From Campylobacteraceae bacterium (GTDB lineage: Bacteria; Campylobacterota; Campylobacteria; Campylobacterales; Sulfurovaceae): a stretch of DNA of 35,072 nt. The stretch lies in the NCBI GenBank assembly GCA_027056485.1, contig JALUKQ010000187.1, positions 1 through 35,072 of the forward strand, read 5' to 3'. Of this stretch, positions 1-8,908 are shown in pieces; the first letter of the stretch is position 1, and the number at the start of each line of letters is the position of its first letter. Under the pieces are notes generated by a model. The model saw only the letters and a program-made list of their open reading frames with translations, searched no databases and had not been told where the DNA came from. A program made the position numbers and the translations under genes.

Positions 1-53
1 GATTTCATTCGGCTACCTTTACCAGCAGCTAAAATGACGATACTTATAGACAT
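1..53 (-). CDS. glmU: GlmU, N-terminal fragment (cut by window edge)
   Basis: The minus strand from the ATG at 53-51 reads MSISIVILAAGKGSRMK and then leaves the window. The LAAGKGSRM segment is the nucleotide-binding signature (LxxGxGxxM) of the sugar-nucleotide pyrophosphorylase fold. Starting at about residue 8, it fits the N-terminus of the bifunctional GlmU (GlcN-1-P acetyltransferase / GlcNAc-1-P uridylyltransferase, UDP-GlcNAc synthesis for peptidoglycan). Only 17 codons are visible, so another member of the nucleotidyltransferase family cannot be excluded. An AAGG ribosome site lies about 8 bases upstream and a good -10 box at 93-98. Confidence 0.7.
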   Translation of the reverse strand, partial: MSISIVILAAGKGSRMK

Positions 54-92
54 ATAATAGACCTTAATATTTAGATGATTTTATAAAGTTGT

Positions 93-98
93 ATTATA
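93..98 (-). promoter_or_regulatory. -10 box for the glmU-like gene
   Basis: On the minus strand the sequence reads GATATAATAC, a perfect TATAAT, about 40 bases upstream of the start codon. A weak -35-like TCGACT (4 of 6 matches to TTGACA) lies 17 bases further upstream. The call rests on sequence only. Confidence 0.5.
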
Positions 99-147
99 TC
101 TAAGAGAGTTTAAATAGTCGATTTATATCTTTTATATGCTTTTTAGA

Positions 148-153
148 TAAAAT
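148..153 (+). promoter_or_regulatory. -10 box for trmA
   Basis: TAAAAT sits in a T-rich context about 27 bases before the TTG start of trmA. Campylobacterota housekeeping promoters usually have a recognisable -10 and little -35, which fits. A GAAGG ribosome site at 169-173 stands 7 bases before the start. Confidence 0.4.
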
Positions 154-180
154 ACGCCAATTATTATTGAAGGCAGAACA

Positions 181-1299
181 TTGAAGTGTGAACATTTTGG
201 AAACTGTGGTTCTTGTACTATATATGAGTTGAGTTATGAGCAAGAGTTGTCAGATAAAAAAGAGCGTGTTTTGGGGCTTTTAGCTCCATTTGAAGTGAAA
301 GATTTAGAAGTTTTTTCTGCATCATCTTCTCATTATCGTGCTAGGTCAGAGTTTAAGATATGGCATGATGGAGATGTCTGTTCTTATGCTATGGGAGGGT
401 TGGACAAAAAAGGTGCAGTAAACATTGCAGCGTGTCCAAAGGTTATAGAACCCATAGATAAACGAATGAAACCACTGTTAGAGAAGATAAACGCATCAGA
501 AGTTTTAAAACAGCGTCTTTTTTCAGTTGAATTTTTAGCTACTACTACTGATGAGTGTTTGATTACCATGATTTATCATCGTAAATTAGAAGCAGATTGG
601 GAAGCAGAAGCAAAAGAGCTTGAAACTCTTTTAAATGCAAAAATTATGGGGCGTAGCCGTAAGCAAAAAGTAATTTTATCTGATGAATTTGTAACCGAAA
701 AGCTTTTTATAGATGGGCAAGATTACCTCTATAGACATTATGAGAGTGGTTTTACACAGCCAAACCCTGCTGTGAATGTTCACATGATAGAGTGGGCTAT
801 AAAACAGGCTAAAAAGGTACAAAGTGGTGACTTTTTAGAGAGCTATTGTGGTTTGGGAAATTTTACGTTACCACTTTCTAAATATTTTAATAGAGTGTTG
901 GCAACTGAGATAAGTAAACGTTCTATTTATGCAGCAAAAGAGAATTGTGAACTAAACAGTGTAACAAATATCGAGTTTATTCGTCTTGCATCTGAAGAGA
1001 TGACTCAGGCACTTAATAAGGAGCGAGAGTTTACACGACTTAAAGAGGTAGATTTGGACGCGTACAACTTCTCTACTGTTTTGGTTGACCCACCACGCGC
1101 AGGGTTAGATATGGATACTGTTAAGCTTATTTCAAATATGGACAATATTATCTATATCTCCTGTAATCCTGAAACATTGGCTAGAGACTTAGTAGAGCTT
1201 ACTAAAACTCATAATATAAATGATAGTGCAATTTATGACCAGTTTCCACATACTCATCATGTAGAATCAGGTGTATTTTTGGTGAAAAAAAACAATTAA
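181..1299 (+). CDS. trmA: tRNA (uracil-5-)-methyltransferase TrmA with added Fe-S-type cysteines
   Basis: This 372-residue protein matches TrmA in length. TrmA makes m5U54 in the T-loop of tRNA using S-adenosylmethionine. TrmA-type features are HYRARSEFKIWHDGD (51-65), FTQPN (191-195), the SAM-site segment around SYCGLGNFTL (221-230), DPPRAGL (303-309), the catalytic-cysteine motif YISCNPETL with C328, and the general base E362. The start is TTG with a GAAGG ribosome site 7 bases upstream; no better start lies nearby. The odd part is the N-terminus: C3, C9 and C12 (C-x5-C-x2-C) plus C85 reproduce the spacing of the 4Fe-4S ligands of RlmD/RumA, yet there is no TRAM domain and the rest of the protein is TrmA-like. 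The substrate is therefore most likely tRNA. Confidence 0.93.
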   Translation: MKCEHFGNCGSCTIYELSYEQELSDKKERVLGLLAPFEVKDLEVFSASSSHYRARSEFKIWHDGDVCSYAMGGLDKKGAVNIAACPKVIEPIDKRMKPLLEKINASEVLKQRLFSVEFLATTTDECLITMIYHRKLEADWEAEAKELETLLNAKIMGRSRKQKVILSDEFVTEKLFIDGQDYLYRHYESGFTQPNPAVNVHMIEWAIKQAKKVQSGDFLESYCGLGNFTLPLSKYFNRVLATEISKRSIYAAKENCELNSVTNIEFIRLASEEMTQALNKEREFTRLKEVDLDAYNFSTVLVDPPRAGLDMDTVKLISNMDNIIYISCNPETLARDLVELTKTHNINDSAIYDQFPHTHHVESGVFLVKKNN

Positions 1300-1358
1300 T
1301 GTTTTGTTAATACTACTTAGTTATACTCAAAAAAATTCTTTAAGATATAGGACAATAC

Positions 1359-4300
1359 GTGATTAAAAAAATACTCTCCATGAAGGTAGCAGCCTTGCTA
1401 CTCTTTTTATTTGGTGCTATTATTGGGATAGCAACATTTATTGAAAACGACTATGGAACTCAGACGGCTAGAGCATTGGTTTACAATGCAAAATGGTTTG
1501 AGTTTTTTCTTCTCTATTTTATACTTTTACTTATTTATAACATTGTTAAGTATAAGAGTTATAAAAAAAAGATGTCTGTTTTTATATTTCATATTTCGTT
1601 TCTTGTTATAGCCATAGGTGCATTGGTGACACGTTATGTTGGTTATGAAGGTATTATGCACATTCGTGAAGGTCAGAGTTCTAGTACGATGGTTTCAGAT
1701 AAAAAAGTACTCCAACTTGATGTAAAAAGTGGAGAAGAGACGGCTCACTTTGAACAACCTATGCTTCTCTCCTCTATGACTAAAAATAGTTTCAACAAAA
1801 CATTAACAGTCGATGGAAAAGAGGTTAGCTTTGAGTTGCTAGAGTATCTTCCTTCTGCTCAAAAGCAATTGGTAGATGACAAAAATGGTAAAATGGTTCT
1901 ATCTTTAATGGTCTCTGCTGGAGGAAAAGGTAAACCAACAACGCTTAGTGAAGGTGATGTAATTGATGCTGGTACTTTTGTTATCGCTTTTAATCCACCT
2001 ACTAAAACTAAGTATACTAAACCATCTTTTGTTATACATAATAAAAAAGATGGAAAATTAGAAGTTAAAACAGCTTTTCCTATCAAGACACTCTCTATGC
2101 TGACTAGAAAAGAGCAAAATTTAACTGCTGGTACAAATGTTTTTGAATCAAAGAGACTCTATCAATTCAATGGAAATGCAGTTGTCCTTAAAGAAGTACA
2201 TGACAAAGCTGTAGTGAAGTATGTCTCAACAGCACTAAAGAGTAAGGGTGCTAACCCTGAGATGGTAAAAATGAGAGTTACTGTTGATGGTAAAAGTAAA
2301 AATGTAAACCTTTTTTCTTATAGTGGAACTAGAGGTGATGATGAAAAAATAACACTTAATGGTGTTGATATTATCTTAAATATGGGAGCCAAAGTGATAA
2401 ATCTTCCTTTTTCTCTTAAATTAGTAGATTTTCAGTTAGAGCGATACCCAGGTTCAATGAGTCCTTCATCTTATGCCAGTGAAGTAACATTGACTGACCA
2501 AGAAGAGGGAATAGTCAATCAACCATATAAAATCTATATGAACCATGTACTTGACCATAAAAACTATCGTTTTTTCCAATCATCATTTGACCCTGATGAA
2601 AAAGGGACAGTACTCTCTGTTAACCATGACCCAGGAACGCTACCTACCTACCTTGGTTATCTGCTTTTAGCACTTGGAATGATATGGAACCTATTTGATA
2701 AAAACAGTCGTTTCCAACAACTGCTTAGACGGGCTAAAAAGCTTCAAGGGGCATCGGTTGTGGCTGCACTCTTTGTCCTTTTTAGTCAAACAGCAACTGT
2801 TCAGGCAGCATCACTTCCAGAGTTGGATGCCAACCAATCAAAAATGGTTCATATTTACAGTGATGAGAGTATAGAAAAGTTTGGAAAAATAGTGCTACAA
2901 GACACTCGTGGACGTATGAAACCTATGGATACTTTTGCTCATGAGCTTGTCTCAAAACTTACAGGTAAAACTTCTATTTATGGTGTCAATTCAACCTCTA
3001 TTCTGTTAGGTATGACGGTGAATCCTAATTTTTATCAAGAGTTAAATATGATAAAAGTAGACCATACTCGAATAGCAAAAGAGTTGGGTTTAAAAGAGGG
3101 GAGTAAATATGCAAAGTTTAGTGATTTCTTTTCTAAAGAGGAAGGATATAAACTCTCTAAGCAGGTCGCTGAGTCGGTTCGTAAAAAACCACTTGATAAA
3201 AATCTTTATGACAAAGAGTTGGTCAAGGTAGATGAACGACTAAACATTGCCTATATGGTCTATATGGGTTCTCTTTTACAGATTTACCCTGTACCTCATG
3301 ATGCTAACAATAAATGGGTTAGCCCACAAGAGGCAGTTAAAACTTTTCCTAAAGAGCTTTCGGGTATGGTACGTATGATGACACTCTATCTTTTTGAAGG
3401 AGCCACTGCAATACAGACAGATGGAAATACCAGTAAGTTTGACCAGTCAATTCAACTAATAAACCTCTACCAAAAGAAGTTTGGTTCAAAGGTACTACTC
3501 TCTGAAAATGCTGTTGATATGGAGATTTGGTACAACAAGTTGGGTGTATTGTCAAAAGTTGTTCCTATCTATCTGTTGGTAGGTATTCTTCTTCTATTAG
3601 CATCATTTGTAAATGTGGTCAAACCTAGCTTCTCTCTAAAGCGAATTATGCAAGTCTCATGGGCTGTTATGATTATAGGTTTTGGACTACATTTAATGGG
3701 CATGGGTATGCGTTGGTATATTGGGGGTCATGCTCCTTGGTCAAATGCTTATGAATCCATAGTATTCATCGCTGCAGCAACCGTAGTAGCAGGTCTTGTT
3801 TTTGCACGTAAGTCACCATTTACCTTGGGTGCTACGGCACTGTTAGCAGGTATTACTATGGGTGTGGCTCATATGAACTTTGTTAACCCAGAGATTACAA
3901 ACTTGGTTCCTGTACTAAAATCTTACTGGCTTATGATTCATGTTGCGACCATTATTTCAGGTGATGGATTCTTAGGTCTAGGTTCTATGTTGTCCCTTTT
4001 GGTTCTTATACTCTTTATTATGAAAAAAGAGAGCAACAATGAAAACATTGACAGAGCCATTAAAGAGTTAACGAGTATTGCAGAAATGAGTCTTATCGTA
4101 GGTCTGTTCCTTATGACCGTAGGAAACTTCCTTGGTGGAGTTTGGGCAAATGAGTCTTGGGGTCGTTACTGGGGTTGGGACTCTAAAGAGACATGGGCAG
4201 CTGTAACTATTTTGGTTTATGCTACAGTATTGCATTTACGTTTTATTCCAAAACTTAACAATCCATTTGCGTTTAATGTGGCTTCACTTTGGGGATACTC

Positions 4301-4526
4301 ATCGGTTATTATGACCTATTTTGGGGTTAACTATTACCTCTCTGGTCTTCACTCTTACGCTGCTGGTGAATCAGTACCTATTCCAACATGGGTTCCATAC
4401 TCTGTATTAGCACTGTTTGTTTTAACCATGCTAGCAGCAAAAAGTCGAAAAAATATTAAATTGGCACTGCTTATATTGGCTCCACTTTTAGCCTTTGGAC
4501 TCTTTATTCGTTATGTTGTGATGTAG
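1359..4526 (+). CDS. ccsBA: Fused ResB-ResC cytochrome c haem lyase, CcsBA
   Basis: CcsBA is the system II cytochrome c synthase: it carries haem across the inner membrane and attaches it to CxxCH apocytochromes in the periplasm. The 1055 residues start with a ResB/CcsB part: two close N-terminal membrane helices (about 7-28 and 46-63), then a large periplasmic domain and a helix near 435. A hydrophobic stretch ending in TVQAASLPEL (about 466-487) marks the junction. The C-terminal CcsA/ResC part has many helices, the WWD motif WGWDSKETW at 938-946 and conserved periplasmic histidines, including H998 in GLHSYA. The start is GTG with AGGA 6 bases upstream. The Nudix gene begins one base after the stop. 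Fusion of the two halves is usual in Campylobacterota. Confidence 0.95.
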   Translation: MIKKILSMKVAALLLFLFGAIIGIATFIENDYGTQTARALVYNAKWFEFFLLYFILLLIYNIVKYKSYKKKMSVFIFHISFLVIAIGALVTRYVGYEGIMHIREGQSSSTMVSDKKVLQLDVKSGEETAHFEQPMLLSSMTKNSFNKTLTVDGKEVSFELLEYLPSAQKQLVDDKNGKMVLSLMVSAGGKGKPTTLSEGDVIDAGTFVIAFNPPTKTKYTKPSFVIHNKKDGKLEVKTAFPIKTLSMLTRKEQNLTAGTNVFESKRLYQFNGNAVVLKEVHDKAVVKYVSTALKSKGANPEMVKMRVTVDGKSKNVNLFSYSGTRGDDEKITLNGVDIILNMGAKVINLPFSLKLVDFQLERYPGSMSPSSYASEVTLTDQEEGIVNQPYKIYMNHVLDHKNYRFFQSSFDPDEKGTVLSVNHDPGTLPTYLGYLLLALGMIWNLFDKNSRFQQLLRRAKKLQGASVVAALFVLFSQTATVQAASLPELDANQSKMVHIYSDESIEKFGKIVLQDTRGRMKPMDTFAHELVSKLTGKTSIYGVNSTSILLGMTVNPNFYQELNMIKVDHTRIAKELGLKEGSKYAKFSDFFSKEEGYKLSKQVAESVRKKPLDKNLYDKELVKVDERLNIAYMVYMGSLLQIYPVPHDANNKWVSPQEAVKTFPKELSGMVRMMTLYLFEGATAIQTDGNTSKFDQSIQLINLYQKKFGSKVLLSENAVDMEIWYNKLGVLSKVVPIYLLVGILLLLASFVNVVKPSFSLKRIMQVSWAVMIIGFGLHLMGMGMRWYIGGHAPWSNAYESIVFIAAATVVAGLVFARKSPFTLGATALLAGITMGVAHMNFVNPEITNLVPVLKSYWLMIHVATIISGDGFLGLGSMLSLLVLILFIMKKESNNENIDRAIKELTSIAEMSLIVGLFLMTVGNFLGGVWANESWGRYWGWDSKETWAAVTILVYATVLHLRFIPKLNNPFAFNVASLWGYSSVIMTYFGVNYYLSGLHSYAAGESVPIPTWVPYSVLALFVLTMLAAKSRKNIKLALLILAPLLAFGLFIRYVVM

Positions 4527-4527
4527 T

Positions 4528-5268
4528 ATGTTAAAAGTAAAAGAAGACCTCTATAATGGTCTTATTATAGAAACAGACTCTATAGAAGATTCTGTAGATG
4601 AGTTTAAAGCGTCACTTATAGTGTTACAAAAAGAAGCCAAAGAAGAGGGTAAAAATCTTCTTTGGTTAGAGCTTGCTTCACAACAGGGTCAACATATTGC
4701 TCTCGCTTTAGAGCTTGGTTTTGAGTTTCATAATTGTGAAGCAAAACGAACCACGTTAACGTATCAAGTGAAAAAAGATGCTTATATCCCTGTTTCACCT
4801 TCTCATACCATAGGTGTGGGTGCAGTGGTCATTAATGATGAAAATGAACTTTTGATGGTTCGTGACCGTATTCATAACAATCACTCTATCTATAAACTCC
4901 CTGGAGGTATGGTAGAACATGCTGATAAACTTTCCGATGGTGTGATTCGTGAAGTATGGGAAGAGACTGGGATAGAAGCAAAACTTATAAAAATGGTTTC
5001 TGTTTTAAACTCTTACCCTTATAGATTTAATAAGTCTAATATGTACATAGTTTTTCAATTAGAAGCATTAACAACAGAGATAAATGTAATAGATACTCAT
5101 GAGATAGAAGAGGCTATATGGATGCCTTTAGAAGAGTTCTTTTTGCATGAAGAGATGTCTATGTTTCAGAAAACTTTGGTTTATTCTGCTTTAGAGAATG
5201 AAGGGCTTAATCTTTTAGAAAATGATAAATTTTTTTCATCTAAACAACATGTTGAGGTTTATGGATAA
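4528..5268 (+). CDS. Nudix hydrolase with N-terminal pre-Nudix domain
   Basis: The first 85 or so residues resemble the pre-Nudix domain of GFG/NUDT6 and plant NUDX-type proteins (GLIIETDSI, then LALELGFEFHNCE). The Nudix fold follows, with its box at about 130-152: GGMVEHAD, then REVWEETGI. The REUxEExGU half is intact and should bind the metal. The usual GE of the first half is AD here, an Asp for Glu change. Nudix enzymes hydrolyse a nucleoside diphosphate linked to another group; the substrate cannot be read from the sequence. The ATG lies one base after the ccsBA stop, so the two are surely co-transcribed, although no functional link is evident. Confidence 0.85.
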   Translation: MLKVKEDLYNGLIIETDSIEDSVDEFKASLIVLQKEAKEEGKNLLWLELASQQGQHIALALELGFEFHNCEAKRTTLTYQVKKDAYIPVSPSHTIGVGAVVINDENELLMVRDRIHNNHSIYKLPGGMVEHADKLSDGVIREVWEETGIEAKLIKMVSVLNSYPYRFNKSNMYIVFQLEALTTEINVIDTHEIEEAIWMPLEEFFLHEEMSMFQKTLVYSALENEGLNLLENDKFFSSKQHVEVYG

Positions 5269-5447
5269 TTATAATATTCCATCTACTTTAAACTTCTTAT
5301 TTTTTCGACATCATTAATTTTATAATCAATTTTTCTACTTTTCCTTAATATTTTAATGTTTTTAATTTGAAATATAATAAAATAAAATATAATATAACAC
5401 AAAATATTTTAAATTGTTAAAAATATTATTTTATAAAAAGGGAAAAC

Positions 5448-8400
5448 ATGAAAAATATATTATTTTTATTAGCTTTTTTTTCTTTGTCTGTTAACGCTTA
5501 TACTGTTGGTGACAGAGTTTGGAATGATAGTAATCAGAACTGGGAACAAGATGTAGGTGAAGAGGGTATTGCTAATGTAACGGTAGAACTTTTTACAGAC
5601 AAAGGTCAAAAAGTACAAAGTACGTTAAGTGATACTCAAGGTAAATACAACTTTGAAAATGTAGAACTGGGTGACTATGTTATAAAAGTCACTCCACCTC
5701 AAGGTGTTACCCTTATTACGAGTAACAATCTCGAAAAATGGGTAGAAAAAGATAGACTTGATGCAGATTTTGGATTATATATTCCTAGTATAAATAATGG
5801 CTACTCTGTTACTGGTAAGGTTTGGAATGATACTAATCAAAATTGGGAACAAGATGCAGATGAAGAGGGTATTGTTAATGTAATGGTAGAACTTTTGACA
5901 GATAAAGGTCAGAAAGTAGAAAGTACAACTACTGATACACAAGGTCAATATGCTTTTACAAACATAGAAATAGGTGATTATGTTATTAAGGTTATTCCTT
6001 CTAATGGTATGGAACTTATCACAAGTAACAATCTTCAAAAATGGGTAGATAAAGATAAAAAAGGTGTTGATTTTGGGCTTTATATACCAAATGAAAATAG
6101 TGGATATACTATTGGTGATAGAGTTTGGAATGATATTAATCAAAACTGGAATCAAGATGCAGGAGAAGAGGGAGTTGCTAATGTTACCATAGAACTTTTG
6201 ACAGATAAAGGTAAAAAATTAAAGAGTACAACTACAGATGCCCAAGGTAAATATGCCTTTACAAATATAGAAATAGGTGATTATATTATTAAGCTTATTC
6301 CTTCTGATGGTATGGAACTTATTACAAGTAATAATCTTGAAAAATGGGTTGAAAAAGATAGATTAGATGTTGATTTTGGAGTCTATAAAGGTGCTAACAA
6401 TGGTGATGTGACTGCACCAGTTATAGTACTTAATGGAGATAGTACAGTAAGGTTAAAGATAGGTACAGATTATGTTGAAGAAGGTGCTACTGCAACAGAT
6501 AATATAGATGGTGATATAAGTAATAATATCCAAATTGACCCAAATGTTGATACCTCTAAAGAAGGAAATTACACTGTTAGATATAGTGTTTCTGATGCAG
6601 CTGGTAATAGTGCTACTAAAACAAGAAAAGTGATAGTGAGTAAAAAAATAGTCAAGCCTCCTGTACCTAGTAGTGCTATTACTATTAATGAGGTTCTTGT
6701 ATCGAATGCGAGTACAAATTTAGATCCTGATTTTAAAGAGTACTCTGGTTGGGTAGAGTTATATAATCATACTGATAAGAGAATTGATTTAAAAGGTTAT
6801 GCTTTAAGTGATGACCCAGATAGACCTCTAAAGTGGGAGATGCCAAATGGTGCAAAAATAGATGCAGGTGAGTATTTGTTAATATGGATGGACAAAGAGT
6901 ATGATATAGCAAATGCCATTCATGCAAGCTTTAAAATGTCATATAAAGGTGAAGCTTTAACTCTTTATGATTCAGATGAAAAGCTAATAGATTCCATAAC
7001 ATTTCCTAAGCAAAAAGGTGATATCTCTTGTGCTAAAGTCGATAATAAAATTGTCTATATGGTACCAACACCAAATATGCCAAATGGCAAAACCTATACT
7101 ACCTCAAAACGTGCTAGTGACCCAAGCATTTCGTTGAAGAGTGGTTTTTATAATGGCACCCAGCGTGTTAAACTTTCACAAAAAAATGGAGGAGATATCT
7201 ACTATACTACAGATGGATCGATTCCTACAAAATCATCAACAAAATATAGCAGTGCGTTTAGTATTAATAAAACAACGGTTGTTCGAGCGATAGCATTTGA
7301 GAATGGTAAGTTTAAAAGTGAAGTGAGTAATAGTACTTATTTAATAAATGAAAATATAACTTTACCTGTAGTTTCTATAGCTATAAATGATGAGTATTTA
7401 AATGATAATGACATAGGTATGTATAAAAATTATACTGAGCGATGGATGAGAACAGGAAGTATAGAGTATATTAAAGATGGAACATCAAAGTTTTCTGAAA
7501 ACGTTGGTATTCGTATATTTGGTGGACAAACCAGAGCTTATGCCCAAAAATCTCTTGCGATTTTTGCAAAAGCAAGATTTGGAGCAAAATCGATAAAGTA
7601 TAAACTTTTTCCAGATAAGAATATTAAAAAAGTAAAAAGTTTTGTACTTAGAAATTCTGGAAATGACTGGGGTTATACTATGATGAAAGATGGTTTAGTA
7701 CATAACATAGTAAAAGATACTATGGATATAGATTATCAATCATATCAACCAACAGTTGTATTTATCAATGGTAAATATTGGGGTATTCATAATATTAGAG
7801 AAAAAACAAATGAAGATTATATAGAAGCAAATCATGGTGTAGACTCTAAAAATATTGACCTCTTGGAGGGTGATGAGTATGAAGCGAATGAAGGATCAAA
7901 TGATGCTTATTTAGAGCTATTAGAGTATATAAAAAATAACTCATTAGAAAAGAATAGTAACTATAATTATGTAAAATCTAAAATTGATATTGATGAGTAT
8001 ATTAACTACATGATTACTGAGACATATGTTGGAAATATTGATTGGTTATATAACAATATTAAGTATTGGAGAGAACAGAGTGATACATCTAAATGGAGAT
8101 GGATACTCTATGATACTGATGATTCATTTGATGATATAAATTTTGACTCTATGGCTTTTGTATTGGAAGAGAATGGACCAGCTGAACCAAATCCACCTCA
8201 CGCAACATTTCTTTTTAGAAGTTTAATGCAAAATGTAGAGTTTAAAGAGAAGTTTATTGGTACTTTTATATCTCATTTAAATACAACGTTTAGACCTTTG
8301 AGAATAGATAGCATAATAACAGATATGAAAAATACTATAAAACCAGAAATTCAAAGACATTTTGATAAATGGGGAAGAGTCAGCCCTAAAGATTGGGAGA

Positions 8401-8723
8401 ATGGTAGTTCGGGAAGTATACGAGCATTACGGGAATTTGCGTTAGATAGAGCAGAGGTAATGAGAGGACTACTCTCTACTCATTTCAATTTAAAAGGTAA
8501 TAAAAATTTAAGTATAACTGTTTCAAATAATGGTTCAATTACTCTTGATGGTATAAAGCTTAAAAGTAACTACAGAGGTAACTACTTTAATGGTAGCAGT
8601 GTAACATTAAAAGCAGAAGCGAAGCAAGGCTTTACATTTATAAAATGGAGCAATGGTTCAACAGACAAAGAGATAAAAGTCAAGTTAGATTCTGATATAT
8701 CTATTACAGCTGAGTTCCAATAG
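5448..8723 (+). CDS. Secreted CotH-kinase family protein with three SdrD B-type repeats
   Basis: This is a 1091-residue mosaic exported protein. The signal peptide is MKNILFLLAFFSLSVNA. Three near-identical SdrD B/Cna-B-like units follow at 18-118, 119-219 and 220-319. Next come a DUF5011/HYR-like Ig domain (about 321-397), a lamin-tail domain (about 410-520, ITINEVLVSN and WVELYN), a chitobiase C-terminal-like segment (about 560-632, YYTTDGSIPT) and a CotH domain (about 638-1010). An InlB-like repeat closes the protein (about 1020-1091). CotH proteins are atypical protein kinases. The family motifs here are LRNSGNDW (734-741) and WRWILYDTDDSF (883-894), whose Asp residues are the likely metal ligands. 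There is no LPxTG, T9SS or autotransporter signal, so how it passes the outer membrane is unknown. AAAGGG precedes the ATG. Confidence 0.85.
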   Translation: MKNILFLLAFFSLSVNAYTVGDRVWNDSNQNWEQDVGEEGIANVTVELFTDKGQKVQSTLSDTQGKYNFENVELGDYVIKVTPPQGVTLITSNNLEKWVEKDRLDADFGLYIPSINNGYSVTGKVWNDTNQNWEQDADEEGIVNVMVELLTDKGQKVESTTTDTQGQYAFTNIEIGDYVIKVIPSNGMELITSNNLQKWVDKDKKGVDFGLYIPNENSGYTIGDRVWNDINQNWNQDAGEEGVANVTIELLTDKGKKLKSTTTDAQGKYAFTNIEIGDYIIKLIPSDGMELITSNNLEKWVEKDRLDVDFGVYKGANNGDVTAPVIVLNGDSTVRLKIGTDYVEEGATATDNIDGDISNNIQIDPNVDTSKEGNYTVRYSVSDAAGNSATKTRKVIVSKKIVKPPVPSSAITINEVLVSNASTNLDPDFKEYSGWVELYNHTDKRIDLKGYALSDDPDRPLKWEMPNGAKIDAGEYLLIWMDKEYDIANAIHASFKMSYKGEALTLYDSDEKLIDSITFPKQKGDISCAKVDNKIVYMVPTPNMPNGKTYTTSKRASDPSISLKSGFYNGTQRVKLSQKNGGDIYYTTDGSIPTKSSTKYSSAFSINKTTVVRAIAFENGKFKSEVSNSTYLINENITLPVVSIAINDEYLNDNDIGMYKNYTERWMRTGSIEYIKDGTSKFSENVGIRIFGGQTRAYAQKSLAIFAKARFGAKSIKYKLFPDKNIKKVKSFVLRNSGNDWGYTMMKDGLVHNIVKDTMDIDYQSYQPTVVFINGKYWGIHNIREKTNEDYIEANHGVDSKNIDLLEGDEYEANEGSNDAYLELLEYIKNNSLEKNSNYNYVKSKIDIDEYINYMITETYVGNIDWLYNNIKYWREQSDTSKWRWILYDTDDSFDDINFDSMAFVLEENGPAEPNPPHATFLFRSLMQNVEFKEKFIGTFISHLNTTFRPLRIDSIITDMKNTIKPEIQRHFDKWGRVSPKDWENGSSGSIRALREFALDRAEVMRGLLSTHFNLKGNKNLSITVSNNGSITLDGIKLKSNYRGNYFNGSSVTLKAEAKQGFTFIKWSNGSTDKEIKVKLDSDISITAEFQ
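5499..6404 (+). repeat. Three tandem 300-303 bp coding repeats (SdrD B-type units)
   Basis: The units lie at 5499-5801 (303 bp), 5802-6104 (303 bp) and 6105-6404 (300 bp). Each begins with Y-(T/S)-(V/I) and G-(D/K)-(R/K)-VWND and ends in DFG(L/V)Y. Landmarks such as LITSNNL and GDY(V/I)IK recur at the same place in each. They are alike at DNA level as well as protein level, which suggests recent duplication or ongoing gene conversion, and the copy number may vary between strains. Confidence 0.92.
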
Positions 8724-8765
8724 GGTATAATTAAGATTTAACACTTTATATTTTAGCATGTTATA

Positions 8766-8800
8766 GAAGATGATAGAAATTGTGTATTTTTATCATCTTC
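8766..8800 (+). terminator. Probable terminator hairpin after the CotH-family gene
   Basis: Perfect 10-base arms GAAGATGATA (8766-8775) and TATCATCTTC (8791-8800) enclose a 15-base loop, 43 bases after the stop codon. The stem is AT-rich and the T-run (8814-8820) is 13 bases beyond it, so termination may be leaky. Confidence 0.5.
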
Positions 8801-8835
8801 ATAATAAATAATCCTTTTTTACTTCTTATGGTAAA

Positions 8836-8871
8836 ATATTACAAGTAACTTGTAATATAATTGTAATATAA
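8836..8871 (+). promoter_or_regulatory. Operator-like dyad and tandem 11-mer upstream of the TPR gene
   Basis: ATATTACAAG (8836-8845), spacer TAA, and CTTGTAATAT (8849-8858) form a perfect 10-base inverted repeat. The right arm also starts an exact tandem repeat of TTGTAATATAA (8850-8860 and 8861-8871). A TATAAT (8856-8861) overlaps it. A transcription factor site covering a promoter would look like this; the factor is unknown. Confidence 0.45.
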
Positions 8872-8908
8872 ATATATATAAATTATATTATAAAATTAAA
8901 GGATAATA

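Noticed and set aside
5775-6155. Long antisense open frame within the SdrD B-type repeats
   Set aside because: It mirrors the repeated coding sequence, is rich in Ile/Tyr as expected for an antisense shadow, and has no ribosome site or recognisable domain.
5499-6404. Regular repeats that might be read as a CRISPR or satellite array
   Set aside because: The units are 300-303 bases long, in frame, without spacers, and encode a known surface-protein repeat type.
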